DNA of 64,000 nucleotides, taken from Girardinichthys multiradiatus (Eukaryota; Chordata; Actinopteri; Cyprinodontiformes; Goodeidae). Each line of letters starts with the position of its first letter. Position 1 is the stretch's first letter. Both the position numbers and the translations under genes were made by a program. The notes under the pieces were generated by a model, which searched no databases, was not told where the DNA came from, and saw nothing but the letters and a program-made list of their open reading frames with translations. The stretch spans positions 46,357,363 to 46,421,362 of the forward strand of contig NC_061812.1 of the NCBI RefSeq assembly GCF_021462225.1, given 5' to 3'. Below, piece after piece: positions 1-10,548 of the stretch.

Positions 1-1068
1 GAAATCCTGTCCATAAAAGTTATGAACAGGAGCAGTGACAAAGGGCAGCCCTGCCGGATTCCAACATGCACCAGGAACAGGTCTGACTTAGTGTTAGCAA
101 TACGGACCAAACTCCTGCTCCGCTTGTACATAGACCAGATGGCCCCGAATAAAAGGGCCCCTGACTCCATACTCCTGGAGTATCCCCCACAGGGCACCAC
201 GGGGGACACAGGCGAATGCCTTCTCCAGACCCACAAAACACATGTGGACCGGTTGGGCAAACTCCCATGAACCTTCGAATACCCTGCAGAGGGTGTAGAG
301 CTGGTCCAGTGTGCTACGGCCAGGATTAAAACCACACTGCTCCTCCTGAAGCTGAGGTTCGACTATTGACCAGACTCTCCTCTCCAATACGCCAGTTGAG
401 AGGCACTGTCACCGACTGCCACGCAATGTCAAAGAGGCATGTCAACCATGACAGCCCCACAAAATCCAGAGACTTGAGGTACTCAGAACGGATCTCATTC
501 ACCTCCAACGCCCTGCCACCGTGGAGCTTTTTAACCACCTCGGTGACTTCAGCCTGGGTGACGAAAGAGTCCAACCCTGAGTCCCCAGCCTCCACCAGGG
601 AATGCGTGACGGCAGTATTGAGGAGATCCTCGAAGTACTCCTTCCACCCAATAATGTCCCCAATCAAGGTCAGCAGCTCCTCAACCCCACTGTAAACAGT
701 GTTGGCGAAGCACTGCTTCCCCCTCCTGAGGCGCTAGACGGTTTGCCAGAATTGCTTCAAGGCCATCTGGTAGTCCTTTTCCATGGCCTCACCGAACTCC
801 TCTCAGGCCCGAGTTTTTGCCTCTTCCATATCCCAAGCCGTGGCACGCCTGGCCTCACGGTACCCATCAGCTGCTTCAGAAGTCCCACAAGCCAACCACA
901 GTCGATAGGATTCCTTCTTCAACTTGACAGCATCCCTTACTGCCAGTGTGTCCACCACCGGGTTCAGGGATTGCCACCGCAACAGGCGCAGACCTTACTG
1001 CCACAGCTACGGGCAGCAGCATCGACAATAGATGCGGAGAACATGGTCCACTCGGACTCTATGTCTCT
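1..1068 (-). mobile_element. Rex3 LINE copy 1, 5'-truncated, running off the window
   Basis: Antisense fragment of a Rex3 (RTE-clade) non-LTR retrotransposon. Positions 33-53 match the sequence of the widely used fish Rex3 forward PCR primer with one variable base. The minus strand encodes broken reverse transcriptase blocks: 94-387 carries a CGFNPGRSTLDQLYTL-type RT palm/finger motif and 326-667 the linker and RT start (EYLKSLDFVGLSWLTCLFDIAW). The copy starts in the spacer between endonuclease and RT (about 1068), so the endonuclease domain is absent, as usual for 5'-truncated LINEs. At least two frame changes and stops make it a pseudogene. The 3' end lies outside the window. Confidence 0.85.
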
Positions 1069-1089
1069 ATGACTATGACTCTGTTCATT

Positions 1090-1441
1090 TTCATCAATTT
1101 ACAAAATGCTAAATGAGCAAACTCAAACATACAGCCAAAGGCATTAAGGACCATCTTCAGAGTAAAGAAGAACAAGAATTACTGGAAGCGATGGTATGGC
1201 CCCTACAGAGCCCTGATCTCAAAATCATCGAGTGTGTCTGGGATTACATGAAGAGACAGAAGGATGTGAGAAAGCCGACATCCACAGAAGATCTGTGTTA
1301 GTTCTCCCAAATGTCTGAAACAACCTACCAGCCGAGTTCCTTCAAAAACTGTGTGCAAGTCTACCTAGAAGGTTTGATGCTGTTTTGCCTTTTGAAGGCA
1401 AAAGGTGATCACAACTTAAAACTTTTGCACACTACTGTATA
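1090..1441 (+). mobile_element. Tc1/mariner relic, transposase C-terminus
   Basis: The plus strand encodes a degraded Tc1-type transposase tail: WPLQSPDLKIIECVWDYMK around 1197-1255, equivalent to the W-P-x-x-S-P-D-L-N-x-I-E block that holds the third catalytic acidic residue, then stop codons and a frame reading LPAEFLQKLCASLPRRFDAVL. The N-terminal half and left inverted repeat are missing. It ends at a TA-rich microsatellite, probably seeded at the TA target. Confidence 0.7.
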
Positions 1442-1513
1442 TATGATAAATATATATATATATGATATATATATATATATATATACACATATATATATAT
1501 ATATATATATTAC
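1437..1513. repeat. (TA)n microsatellite
   Basis: About 75 bp of near-pure TA dinucleotides with a few interruptions, directly at the end of the Tc1 relic. Confidence 0.95.
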
Positions 1514-1638
1514 CAAATACTAAGGAAACACTGACTTAAAACATGAAGTGCTTAGTCTGATGTAATTTCACTTGTAATGCATACTTATACTTTGCTTCTT
1601 CTTAACTAATTTATTATCCATATCCAAACAGTAGTTAC

Positions 1639-1794
1639 CATTTGATACAAGATTCTATCATGTCGCTAGACATTAGCTTCAGTCTGGTTTCTAGGTGTTT
1701 GCCAAACTCTTCTTCCGGCCAGTGAAGATCTCTGATGAAGGTCTGCAGAGCATCCAGCTTCCAGAAGAGGTCCTCTGAAGTTCCTGAGCCATTA
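1639..1794 (-). CDS. cadps: cadps exon ([16 protein letters not shown] block)
   Basis: A 156-bp internal exon of calcium-dependent secretion activator (CAPS), the cytosolic/vesicle-associated factor that primes dense-core vesicles for Ca2+-triggered release. The acceptor is a pyrimidine-rich tract ending TTTTGTAG just above 1794; the donor is GTAACT at 1638 downward. The frame reads [17 protein letters not shown], then [20 protein letters not shown], then [14 protein letters not shown], part of the Munc13-homology region. These residues fit CADPS rather than CADPS2, which differs at several of these positions. It joins the exon at 2944-3085 in phase (P-V-N-N-G). The last two bases, TG, give Cys or Trp after the final Lys, where mammals have Arg, so either a substitution or an error. 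The a/b teleost paralogue is unresolved. Confidence 0.93.
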
Positions 1795-2224
1795 CTACAA
1801 AACCACAAATCAGAGTTATGTAAACCCAAGCCCTTAACTGAAATACATTGAAATAAAATTGTCTGCTTACATTGGTAATTTAAGGCTTATCAAAATGGAC
1901 AGTACATTCTATTCATAGATTAGTACACCGACCTACATGGTAGTTTTCTGGTATAGTTTTTCTCTCCCCAAAGTTTCTCTGTTTTTCTCCCCCAACATTT
2001 CTACTTGTCCACCTAATATTTACCTAATATTTGTGGCTTAATATTTACCAGCATTTGGTTTCAGTAATGTCACAGTTTAAACTAGTACGCCGTTGAAATG
2101 TTGTGTTAACTTTAAAAAGTTATGAATTTTTGTTTCTAAACACATTTAAATGCAGCCACCAATACTGACTGTCCAAGTGTTTAACACATGTTGGGCTCAG
2201 CCATGGATGAAGAACAACATCTAA

Positions 2225-2791
2225 GGCTACATTCACACTGCAGCTTGAAGTGACCCAAACCCGATTTTTTTGCCCGTATGCGACCTGTATCCAAACTTTT
2301 CATGACAGTCTGAACAACACAGATCCGATTTTTTCAAATGCGATCCACGCCACTTGGATATGTGGTCCTAAATCTGATCTTTTCAAATGCGACCTGTGTC
2401 TGTACGGCCAGGTCGCATTCATCCGACCTATATGTCATTGACACTCGACAAACGTCACTATTCAGGGTCCTGCTACGTGGAAGCGGGAAGAAAAACAACA
2501 ATCATGGTGGACATGGTTGTTAATGTGCTGGCTCCGGTTGGAAAACAACTTAAAACTTGCAAGATACAGTCCAACTTTTATTTACTCCCGCAAACACTAA
2601 GCACGCTCGCTACATGTGACATCATTGCGTCGTCTACTGCGCATGCGGGACACTTGAGTTGTATGAATGCGTTCACACAGGAGATCACTACAAGTCACAT
2701 ATATTTGGAAATGTGAACGACCACTCAAAATAATCGGATTTCACCAAAAAAATCGGAATTGAGCATTAAGACCTGCAGTGTGAACGTAGCA
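2225..2791. mobile_element. MITE with 19-bp inverted ends and TAA duplication
   Basis: A 567-bp element with no credible ORF. The left end GGCTACATTCACACTGCAG and the reverse complement of the right end agree at 17 of 19 positions. It is flanked by TAA on both sides (2222-2224 and 2792-2794), and a three-base T-W-A duplication suggests the PIF/Harbinger class. The empty-site sequence can be read in a homologous segment near 39.5 kb, which supports these borders. It lies in the cadps intron between the exons at 2944 and 1794. Confidence 0.75.
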
Positions 2792-2943
2792 TAACTATAC
2801 AGAGATTGCCAAAACTCTGAATCCCAGAATGAACAGCATTAACCTACTTTCAGGAAAACAAAGGAAGGAGCAGTCACAGTGCCTGAGTGCTTAACCCGAT
2901 GCAGAACCTCTTCAGTGTAAGACAAACAAATGCAAGTACTTAC

Positions 2944-3085
2944 TTTACAGGTTCCCAGGACTCTCTTTCGAAGCCTCTGTGAATGGACTGAGCAATGGAT
3001 GACTCCATGAGGTCCACATATCGCACCACCAGAGGCGCGTAGAGGTCCTGCAGGTGTTTATGGAACTTTCCATTACACAGGTTAT
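2944..3085 (-). CDS. cadps: cadps exon ([14 protein letters not shown] block)
   Basis: A 142-bp internal exon. The acceptor CTCTTGTAG lies above 3085 and the donor GTAAGTAC is at 2943-2936. The frame reads [20 protein letters not shown], then [20 protein letters not shown], then ESWEPV. The ESWEPV ending is the CADPS form; CADPS2 has a different residue pair here. The phase joins upstream to 26939-27095 (D-Y-N-L-C) and downstream to 1639-1794. Mammalian genes have alternatively used exons at the downstream junction; none was recognised in the 1.15 kb here. Confidence 0.95.
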
Positions 3086-3185
3086 CTACAAGAGCGAACA
3101 GCAGGGAAGAAATATCATGAGTGATGTAAATACGAAGTTAAAGTCTAAAACACTTCTTTTTATTTCTTCTATTTCTTCTTCCAGC

Positions 3186-3243
3186 ACTTGAGTGTCTCCT
3201 TACTGAAAAGTGCTATATAAATAAACTTACCTTACCTTACCTT
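3186..3243 (+). repeat. LINE-type 3' tail with CTTAC repeats
   Basis: Reads AAAAGTGCTATATAAATAAA followed by CTTAC repeats, the typical 3' terminus of fish L2-like LINEs and the SINEs that share their tails. The body is not recognisable. Confidence 0.5.
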
Positions 3244-3286
3244 CATGTGGAGCTTTTATCATGTCCAATATAAAACACTACTTATT

Positions 3287-3703
3287 CAATTCAAATTCAA
3301 CTAAAATTTAATCCAATTTAAAAATACTGTATTAATCCCAAAGGGAAATTAAATCATATTAAACAGGTTTCTTCAAAGAGCCGTTATAGATTCTGATAGC
3401 TGTGGGCAGGAAGGATCTCCTGTAGCGGTCTGTTTTACAGCAGATCTGAAGAAGTCTCTGACTGAAGACACTCTGTTGTTGTACGACAGTCTCATGAAGA
3501 GGATGCACAGGGTTCTCCATAATGTTCTTCATTTTATGAAGAATCCTTTGCACAATGATCTCCAGAGGTTCCAGAGGAGTCCCCAGAACAGAGCCAGCCT
3601 TCTTTATTAGCTTATTGAGCTTTTTTAAGTCCCTGGCTCTGCTGCTGTTACCCCAGCAGATGATGGCAGAAGAGATCACACTCTCCACAACAGACTTATA
3701 GCC
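3287..3703 (-). mobile_element. Rex1/L2-like LINE, last part of RT ORF and 3' UTR
   Basis: The minus strand from 3688 to 3359 is open for 109 codons and reads the end of a LINE reverse transcriptase: a conserved ICWG motif, KKLNKLIKKAGSVLG, then YRRSFLPTAIRIYN just before the stop. The same C-terminal layout is seen on the plus strand at 63.6-64 kb and in a decayed form at 17.9 kb. The 3' UTR (TTTAATTTCCCTTTGGGATTAA on the minus strand, with mutations) follows to about 3287. 5'-truncated. Confidence 0.75.
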
Positions 3704-3818
3704 AAGTCAAGACAAGTCAAGTCAAGTTTATTTATATAGCACTTTTCATCAACAAGGCACTCAAGACGCTGTACATGAGGAAAAACATTACAATGATACA
3801 GAAAGTCAAACAAAAATC
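3704..3818 (+). repeat. Fish interspersed 3'-tail repeat (TTTATTTATATAGCAC)
   Basis: CAAGTCAAGTCAAGTTTATT and then ATATAGCACTTTTCATCAAC form a stereotyped sequence found throughout teleost genomes at LINE/SINE tails. No coding content. It abuts the Rex3 target site. Confidence 0.45.
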
Positions 3819-3920
3819 AAATCAAACACCCCTCCTTTAACAGCCACCTTAACGTGGTGGAGGGGTCTGAGTGCTCAAATGATCCAAGAGGATATGTTGT
3901 CTGGGGCTTAAATGCCCCTG

Positions 3921-4326
3921 TGTTAGAGTTTTTATGACTTTTGTATTATTTATCACTCATCTAAGTGATTTTCCCACCTTACATGTTACAGGAAGGGAGA
4001 TGGTCACAAGAATGAGTTATGCTTTTATTCTTTTATTATTTTACTAGCAGCATCTGGGGGCTATTCACCAGGTCCCCACTTCCCACTTCCTCTGTTTGTT
4101 TATAATCAAGACAAATGAACCCTAACCTTTCTGACCCCCCACACACACACACACACACCCACCCTGAATGTTTGTTGAACTGTGTGTGACCAAGCATGTA
4201 TAAATAAAGAGGGAGGAGTGTTAATACTTTGTAGTTTTGCACTGCAGAGTGTGACCTACCCTTATCGCAAGTATAACTGACTCTGTGTCGTTCCTTACCT
4301 CTGAGTTGACTAAATAATTCCTATCA
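3921..4326 (+). repeat. ERV 5' LTR
   Basis: A 406-bp LTR beginning TGTTAGAG and ending CCTATCA. A TATAAATAAAG motif near 4200 could act as TATA box and overlaps an AATAAA polyadenylation signal. A CA microsatellite lies at about 4140-4160. Both later LTR segments align to it; the outer one (10354-10548) is the closer match. Confidence 0.9.
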
Positions 4327-4332
4327 TTAATT

Positions 4333-4349
4333 TGGTCCTTCGAGCCGGA
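4333..4349 (+). other. Retroviral primer-binding site, tRNA-Tyr type
   Basis: TGGTCCTTCGAGCCGGA lies six bases after the LTR end. It is the reverse complement of the 3' end (including CCA) of vertebrate tRNA-Tyr over 17 bases. Assigned from memory of the tRNA-Tyr acceptor and T-arm sequence. Confidence 0.75.
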
Positions 4350-5179
4350 GATTATAAGAACTAAACTGATTTTATCTTTCTTTGCAGTGACTGGCGGATC
4401 TCCGGGAACAGCCTGACGTCGAGTTAAGCGCTGCCGCACAGCCATACCTAGGCCTGGTGGCTGAAAGTCCCGGTGTGTGACGTTCGCATCTGGACGGTGG
4501 ATTATTGTCTTGCTCGATGCCAGGGTGACTCTGGAGGTCCAACAAAGTCACCTAGAAGTCAACTCCGAGGTGAGACAGTTTTAAAATACAGTACATGAGA
4601 TAAGAGTAAGCGTTATATAAATGAAAGAAGAAAAGTACTTAAAAGTCGTTTGGTAGTGTGTCGCCGGTTAAGGACACTGCATTGGGAAGGTTTTATTTCG
4701 CCGCAAATAAATAGTGATAAATTTGGGTAGTTATCTCGCCGTAAAGAGATTAAAAACGACTAGGCGCCGTAAAGTGAACTGGATAATTTGGTTGGTAACA
4801 TTCCGCCAGAAGGGAATGAAATTAAGTGTTGAATAATAAAGAGAGCTCATAAACTAAGCTAGGTCGACCATACATATTGCTGAAGGGACATAAATATGTT
4901 AAAATACTAACTGTGTGACTGTGCTGTTTTGTGTGTTTGGAAGACTAAGCATTTTGGAAGAATCTTAGTAGGATTCTGCTGGTCTTGTGTTTTCTTTTGC
5001 CCAGAATAGAAAGACGTATTGGTGATTCTTGGAGATAAAGGTTGGGTTTAATCCCAGAAAATTAACACCGCTGCGAATTAGTCGCAGTAGAAGGGCGTGT
5101 TAATGTCCTCTCCTTGAATTTCACGCCAGTGAATTTCTATTTGGGACATTTATAGTATTGTGAACTAAAATTAAACATC

Positions 5180-6127
5180 ATGGGGAAGAAACAAAGTAAA
5201 CTAATTAACTTAGAAGGAGATGTAAAATTTATGGAGAATTATGTAAAAGGAGCAGGTATGATCTGTCATAGATGGCATAAAAAACATGGTTTCTTGGGTA
5301 AACTAAATATTAACGATATCTTAAAATTGCAAAGGGATTTAAAATTAGAAATAATGAATACCAAGAAACCAACTAAAAAGGAACAGAGAAAGGTCGAGTA
5401 TAAATTCTCAGACAAATGGCTGGAACAAAGTAAATTAAGAAACATGCAGAGGCAAGATAAGAAGGAGAAGCGGAAGGAGAAGCTGACAGCTGCAGTCTTG
5501 GTGCGCCCACATGAGGAAACAGTGGTCGCATCCAGGCAGCGAGGTGTTCGGCCCCCTGCCGTGCAGGAAGCAGGACAGGAGGCTGGAGCACAACAAATTG
5601 GAGGAGAAATAGAAAGAGCGGTAGCAGTTCCTCAAACTTCTCTAAGTGAGCAAGAAAAAATAAGCAATGCTTTTATAACAGAAGAACAAAGCTCTTCTAG
5701 TGAGCCCTGGTCTCCTAATTCCTGGGGGGATACAGGAGTGCGAACTAGGAGTAAAGATAAGAAAACAATTTCTAGCATGTACTCAGGCGAAGCCTTAATG
5801 GCTCACGAACAGAAATTTCATCCATCTGGAATAAATTTAGAGGGAGACACATTTCCTCTAGTTGAGGTAGCAAATCCAAATGTAGGTGGCGCTAATAACC
5901 GACAGCTCCAACAGTTTAAAGACAGTACACCTCATCTGTCATTAACTAAACCCGTGGGGGGTCAGTGGGAAGAATTAGAAAACTTTATACAGCGTGCTGA
6001 AAGAGGGAGATATGAGGCATTAACAAGCTCTGACTGGAAAGTAGATCCTAACACAGGAATCTGGAAACTCACTCTAGGGTGGATAGTCAAAGTTCATCCA
6101 AAGACACATTTGGATGAGGCAAAATGA
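5180..6127 (+). pseudogene. gag: ERV gag-like frame, shortened
   Basis: Open for 315 codons. It starts MGKKQSK, a glycine-2 N-terminus typical of myristoylated matrix proteins that target Gag to the plasma membrane. Residues 50-100 are very rich in Lys/Arg/Glu; the middle is polar and low in complexity. No CCHC zinc knuckle and no major-homology-like block were found, so the capsid end and nucleocapsid appear deleted. It ends at TGA 6125-6127 and the same frame continues directly into RT-like sequence. Whether that TGA was once a read-through codon or is a later mutation cannot be decided. Overlapping frames on the other strand are shadows. Confidence 0.7.
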
Positions 6128-9100
6128 CAGATACAGGGCCTAGCTGAAATCAAAGAGAGCAACAGGCACCCTGCCTTAGCTGCTGTCCCACCTGAACTGT
6201 GGTCTCAATCATCGACTGATGTAGGACTTATAAAGGGGTTTCCACCATATAAGGTTAAATTAATATCTGAAGAACGGCCAGTAGTTCGCCAGTATCCCTT
6301 GAAGCCAGAAGCTGAAGAGGGTATTAAGCCAGTAATACAGGATATGTTGAAGTCAGGAATATTAAGGGAAGCACCTGATGCTACATGCAACACACCTATC
6401 TTTCCAGTGCAGAAAGCCAGCACAGGAAAGTGGAGGATGGTTCAGGATCTTAGACCGATAAATAAAATAGTGTGACATGCGATTCCGGACGTCCCGAATC
6501 CACATACATTACTGCATACATTAACTCCAGATAAAAAATATTTCTCAGTGGTAGATCTTAGCAATGCTTTCTTTACAGTACCACTACATGAAGAGTCACA
6601 GCATTTATTTGGCTTTCAGTTTAAAGGGAAAAAATACACTTACACCAGACTACCACAAGGCTTCAGTGAAAGTCCACATGTATATACACAAGCCTTAAGA
6701 TACTCTATGAGCACCTGTGAGGTGCCTGAACAGTCAAGTCCTGTTGTATGTCGATGACATTCTTATAGCTTCAGACACTCAACAACACTGTGAGGAAGCT
6801 ACCATAACAGTTCTGAAACATCTCTACCAGACGGGGCACAAAGCCTCTAGGGATAAACTGCAGTTTTGCAAGGAGAAAGTGATTTATTTGGGACATATGT
6901 TATCACAACATGGTCGTTCCCTCCTAAGTAGTAGAAAAACAGCTATACAAGAAGCCCCAAAACCATGAACTAAACAACAAATGATGTCCTTTCTGGGACT
7001 GTGTAATTTTTGCAGAGAATGGCTACTAGACTATGCAGCCATTGTACAACCCTTGCAATCTATGATCTATGGTAAAGACATGACATTAAAAGACAAAATC
7101 ATATGGACTAAGGAAGGAGAAGTAGCATTCACAGAGCTAAAAAATCTGCTTCAAACAACAGTCACCTTAGCTCTGCCGGATTATAGCCAGCCTTTCACAC
7201 TTTGTGTAGATGCATGTAAGGGTTATATGAAAGCTGTATTAACCCAACCATTTGGCTCCAAAAACAGACCTTTAGCATTTTATTCTAAAAAATTTGATTC
7301 GGTGGCATCTGGATTTCCAAATTGTTTGCAGAGCTGCATCGCAGCAGTAGAAGCTGTGAAGCAGACAGCTGAAATGGTGCTGTGCCACCTGCTCACACTG
7401 AAAGTTCCTCATTCAGTGTCACTTGTATTGCTACAAACTTCACTTCCTTTCTTGACTCATGCAAGGCATATTACGTTGACCTCATTGTTACTCTCACAAC
7501 CAAATATAAAAAGATGTGGTCCACTAAACCCTAGCACATTAATTCCAACAGCAGAAGATGGGAAACCACATTCTTGTAAAACAAAGGTTGAGGAAGACAC
7601 AAAACCTAGGCAAGATATCTCTCAGACTCCTGTGGAAAACTCACAAATAATCTTTGTAGATGGATCAGCATCAAAAGATGAATATGGAAAAAACAGAGTT
7701 GGTTATGCAGTAACCACTGAAACTAAAATTATAGAATCACAGGCCCTGCCCCATACATGCTCAGCACAGACTGCAGAGCTGTATGCTGTTATCAGAGCAT
7801 GTGAATTATATGAAGGAAAAATCCTAACCATTTATACAGACAGCCAATATGTATTCGGTTCTGTTCACCATTTTGCTAAAATATGGGAAAATAGAGGGTT
7901 TAAAACATCAGCTGGAACAGAATTGACACATTTTAATCTGTTAAAACGACTGCTGTTAGCTATCCAGCTACCTGCAAAGATAGCACTTTGTAAATGTAAA
8001 GCACATCAATCTGATGAAACCATGGAAACAAAGGGGAACACCTTTGCTGATATTTCTACTAAAATAGCTTCGAGGCTTCCCCTCATTTGAAAATGTCTGA
8101 TCTCTTATTTATAGATACAGATGTGCTGAAAGATTCACAACAATCTGCACCAGCTGCAGAAGTTAAATCTTGGCTGAATAGAGGGGCCATAAAGAAAGAT
8201 GACATTTATCATTTGGGAAATAAGCCAATATTACCAAAGAATTTATACAAGACGGCAGCCCATGCGACACACGGGGTTTCCCATGTGTCGAGAGGGGGAA
8301 TGACACACTTAGTAAATCTACATTTCCATACCATACATTTTTCTGACTATGCAAAAAAACTTTTGTAGATCATGTATTATTTGCTGCAAACATAATCCAC
8401 AGGGGAACATGAGACCCAAAAGAGGCCAGTTCCAAGCAGCAATTCATCCCTTTCACACGATACACATGGATTTCATAGAGTTATCATGGTCAGGGGGAAA
8501 TAAATATTGTTTAGTGGTTATAGATGCATTTTCAAAGTGGGTAGAAATGTACCCTGCCAAACACTGTGATGCGCTCACAGTGGCGAAGAGTTTAGTGACA
8601 CATTTCTTCCCTACATATGGTATCCCACAAATCATAAGATCAGATAATGGGACTCATTTTGTAAATAATGTAATAGAACTGTGCTCTAAAGAATTAGGGT
8701 TTCAGTTAAAAAACCATTGTTCTTACCACCCACAATCTACTGGTCTGGTTGAACGAACAAATGGAACAATAAAAAATAGATTAAGGAAAACAATGGAAGA
8801 AACAGGGAGGCCATGGCCTGAATGTCTATCTCTGGTTAAATTATGGATGAGTATAACTCCAAATCAAACTGGTCTCACTCCATTTGAAATAGTACATGGC
8901 AGACCTTTTCCATTGCCATCAGAAATGGATGACATAGGAAAAGCACAGCAGGAAACATCATTAGCTGAATGGATGAATAAGATGTTACAAACAAAAGAAG
9001 TACAGTTGTCCAGTAGTCTGCCAGTAAATTCTGCTCCGATTTCACAGAACAACCTGAAGCCTGGGGACCTGGTCCTGATTAAGACACTTCACAGAAAGGA

Positions 9101-9248
9101 CTGGAGCAACCCCTGCTGGAGAGGGCCATACCGTGTTCTCCTGACCACACCGACAGCTCTGAAAATCGCAGAGAGACCATCCTGGATTCACAAGAGCCAC
9201 TGTAAGCTAATATCACCGTTACAGGAGCCAAACCAACCGACGGGGTAA
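6128..9248 (+). pseudogene. pol: ERV pol remnant: RT, RNase H, integrase
   Basis: RT begins soon after 6128 with no protease domain before it. In-frame TGA at 6473-6475; frame change near 6720-6757 just before the YVDD catalytic box (6747-6758); TGA at 6966-6968; frame change near 8087; another near 8350. RNase H acidic residues lie in the DGS (about 7658), AEL and TDSQ (about 7837) motifs. The integrase HHCC zinc finger is split by the last frame change. The catalytic core has Asp 8469-8471, Asp 8643-8645 and Glu 8751-8753, a D-57-D-35-E spacing as expected. A basic C-terminal domain ends at 9248. No env follows. Confidence 0.88.
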
Positions 9249-9833
9249 CGGGAATGACAAAGGGGTTGGACCCATATGGTCCAACATCTCAAACCGGCGA
9301 AGAAAACAACTGACCTGTGCCCAATTTAGCATGGCTTTTTGTGACGTGTGGACAGGACTGATAAGCCTGAGCTTAAACCTGGTAGCAGGGCTCTTTCTCT
9401 GTTTAAGACAGGATCCACAGGATGTAACATCACACGAGAAGAGATGGGCAAGATGGACACTGGACCCAAAAAGCAGATGATTATGATGACATGTTGTAAA
9501 TGAATATATCTTCAATGCCTGAGTGTATTCATAATTGTACTTCATAAAATGACCTTATAGCAGAAAATCGAAAGAAGTTGCTGTTTAAGTGAAATGAGAA
9601 AAAGTGCAATGATGATATGAACAAGGCTTGTTTTAATTCTTTTATTTTTTTATTATTACATTTTGTTTCTTTGTTTTATTATATTGTTTCACTCTGCCAT
9701 GATTGGTGGTTGCCCAGGGGCGGAGGAACCATGTAAGTGTTTCCCACAAAATAATCTGTTTTCTGTCCTGTGGGTTTGTGCTTACACAGAGTGTTTCATT
9801 TTACATGTATTTACTCATGACTTATTTGTGATA

Positions 9834-9847
9834 AAACAGGGGGGAAC
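9834..9847 (+). other. ERV polypurine tract
   Basis: AAACAGGGGGGAAC, a purine-rich run immediately before the LTR start TGTTAG, is the expected plus-strand primer site. The 585 bp from integrase stop to here hold no env-length frame; one 128-codon frame at 9663-10049 runs into the LTR and is not env. Confidence 0.75.
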
Positions 9848-10233
9848 TGTTAGGGTTTTTATGACTTTTTGTATTGTTTATCACTCATCTAAGTGCTTTT
9901 CCCTCCTTACATGTTACAGGAAGGGAGATGGTCATAAGAATGAGTTATGCTTTTATTCTTTTATTATTTTACTAGCAGCATCTGGGGGCTATTCACCAGG
10001 TCCCCACTTCCCACTTCCTCTGTTTATAATCAAGACACATGAACCCTAACCTTTCTGACCCCACACACACACCCCCACCTTGAATGTTGTTTGAACTGTG
10101 TGACCAAGCATGTATAAATAAAGAGGGAGGAGTGTTAATACTTTGTAGTTTGTGTTGCACAGCTACCCTTGCCGCAAGTATAACTGACTTTGTGTCGTTC
10201 CTTACCTCTGAGTTGACTAAATAATACCTATTA
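9848..10233 (+). repeat. ERV inner (first) 3' LTR
   Basis: A 386-bp LTR with U3, R and U5 like the 5' LTR, but with private differences: a different stretch before the GCACAG/GCACTGCAG region, short deletions around the CA repeat and a TATTA end. It is followed by 31 bp of unrelated sequence and then a Rex3 tail. Confidence 0.85.
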
Positions 10234-10264
10234 TTCACAAATAAACGTATCAAGGTGTTGGAAT

Positions 10265-10356
10265 GTACTCGTACTCGTACTCGTACTCGTCGTCTTCCGC
10301 TTATCCGGGACCGGGTCGCGGGGGCAGCAGACTCAGCAGAGACGCCCAGATGTCCC
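10265..10356 (-). mobile_element. Rex3 3' tail fragment, antisense
   Basis: About 92 bp matching the antisense 3' end of Rex3: four TACTCG units and then the conserved end of the ORF (the same sequence opens the copy at 23795). It lies between two LTR segments of the provirus. Confidence 0.85.
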
Positions 10357-10548
10357 TAACCTTTCTGACCCCACACACACACACCCTGAATGTTTGTTGA
10401 ACTGTGTGTGACCAAGCATGTATAAATAAAGAGGGAGGAGTGTTAATACTTTGTAGTTTTGCACTGCAGAGTGTGACCTACCCTTGCCGAAAGTATAACT
10501 GACTCTGTGTCGTTCCTTACCTCTGAGTTGACTAAATAATACCTATCA
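10354..10548 (+). repeat. ERV outer partial LTR (3' half)
   Basis: Matches the last ~195 bp of the LTR, ending CCTATCA directly at the CCCTG duplication. It shares GCACTGCAGAGTGTGACC and TTTGTTGAACTGTGTGTGAC with the 5' LTR, where the inner LTR differs. It is therefore the true partner of the 5' LTR. The junction with the Rex3 tail has a CCCT overlap. Confidence 0.85.

Larger units (their letters stand above)
3921..10548 (+). mobile_element. Class I-like endogenous retrovirus inside Rex3
   Basis: Provirus with TG...CA LTR ends, flanked by CCCTG on both sides (3916-3920 and 10549-10553), interrupting Rex3 between GCCCCTG and GTAGGG. Order: 5' LTR, primer site, about 830-bp leader, gag-like frame, pol with RT, RNase H and integrase, polypurine tract, LTR. 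Domain order and a pol in the same frame as gag recall gamma/epsilon-type retroviruses. Capsid C-terminus, nucleocapsid, protease and env are not found. Frame changes and stops in pol make the copy defective. The 3' end is rearranged. Confidence 0.88.

Noticed and set aside
2250..2716. Overlapping 60-109-codon frames in 2.25-2.72 kb
   Set aside because: They lie within the MITE and reflect its low stop density, not a gene.
6125..6140. ATGACAGATACAGGG could encode a D-T-G protease active site
   Set aside because: It is out of frame with both the gag-like and RT frames, reaches a stop within a few codons and has no protease sequence around it.
9663..10049. 128-codon plus-strand frame after pol as an envelope gene
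   Set aside because: Far too short, runs into the LTR, and lacks a signal/surface/transmembrane layout.
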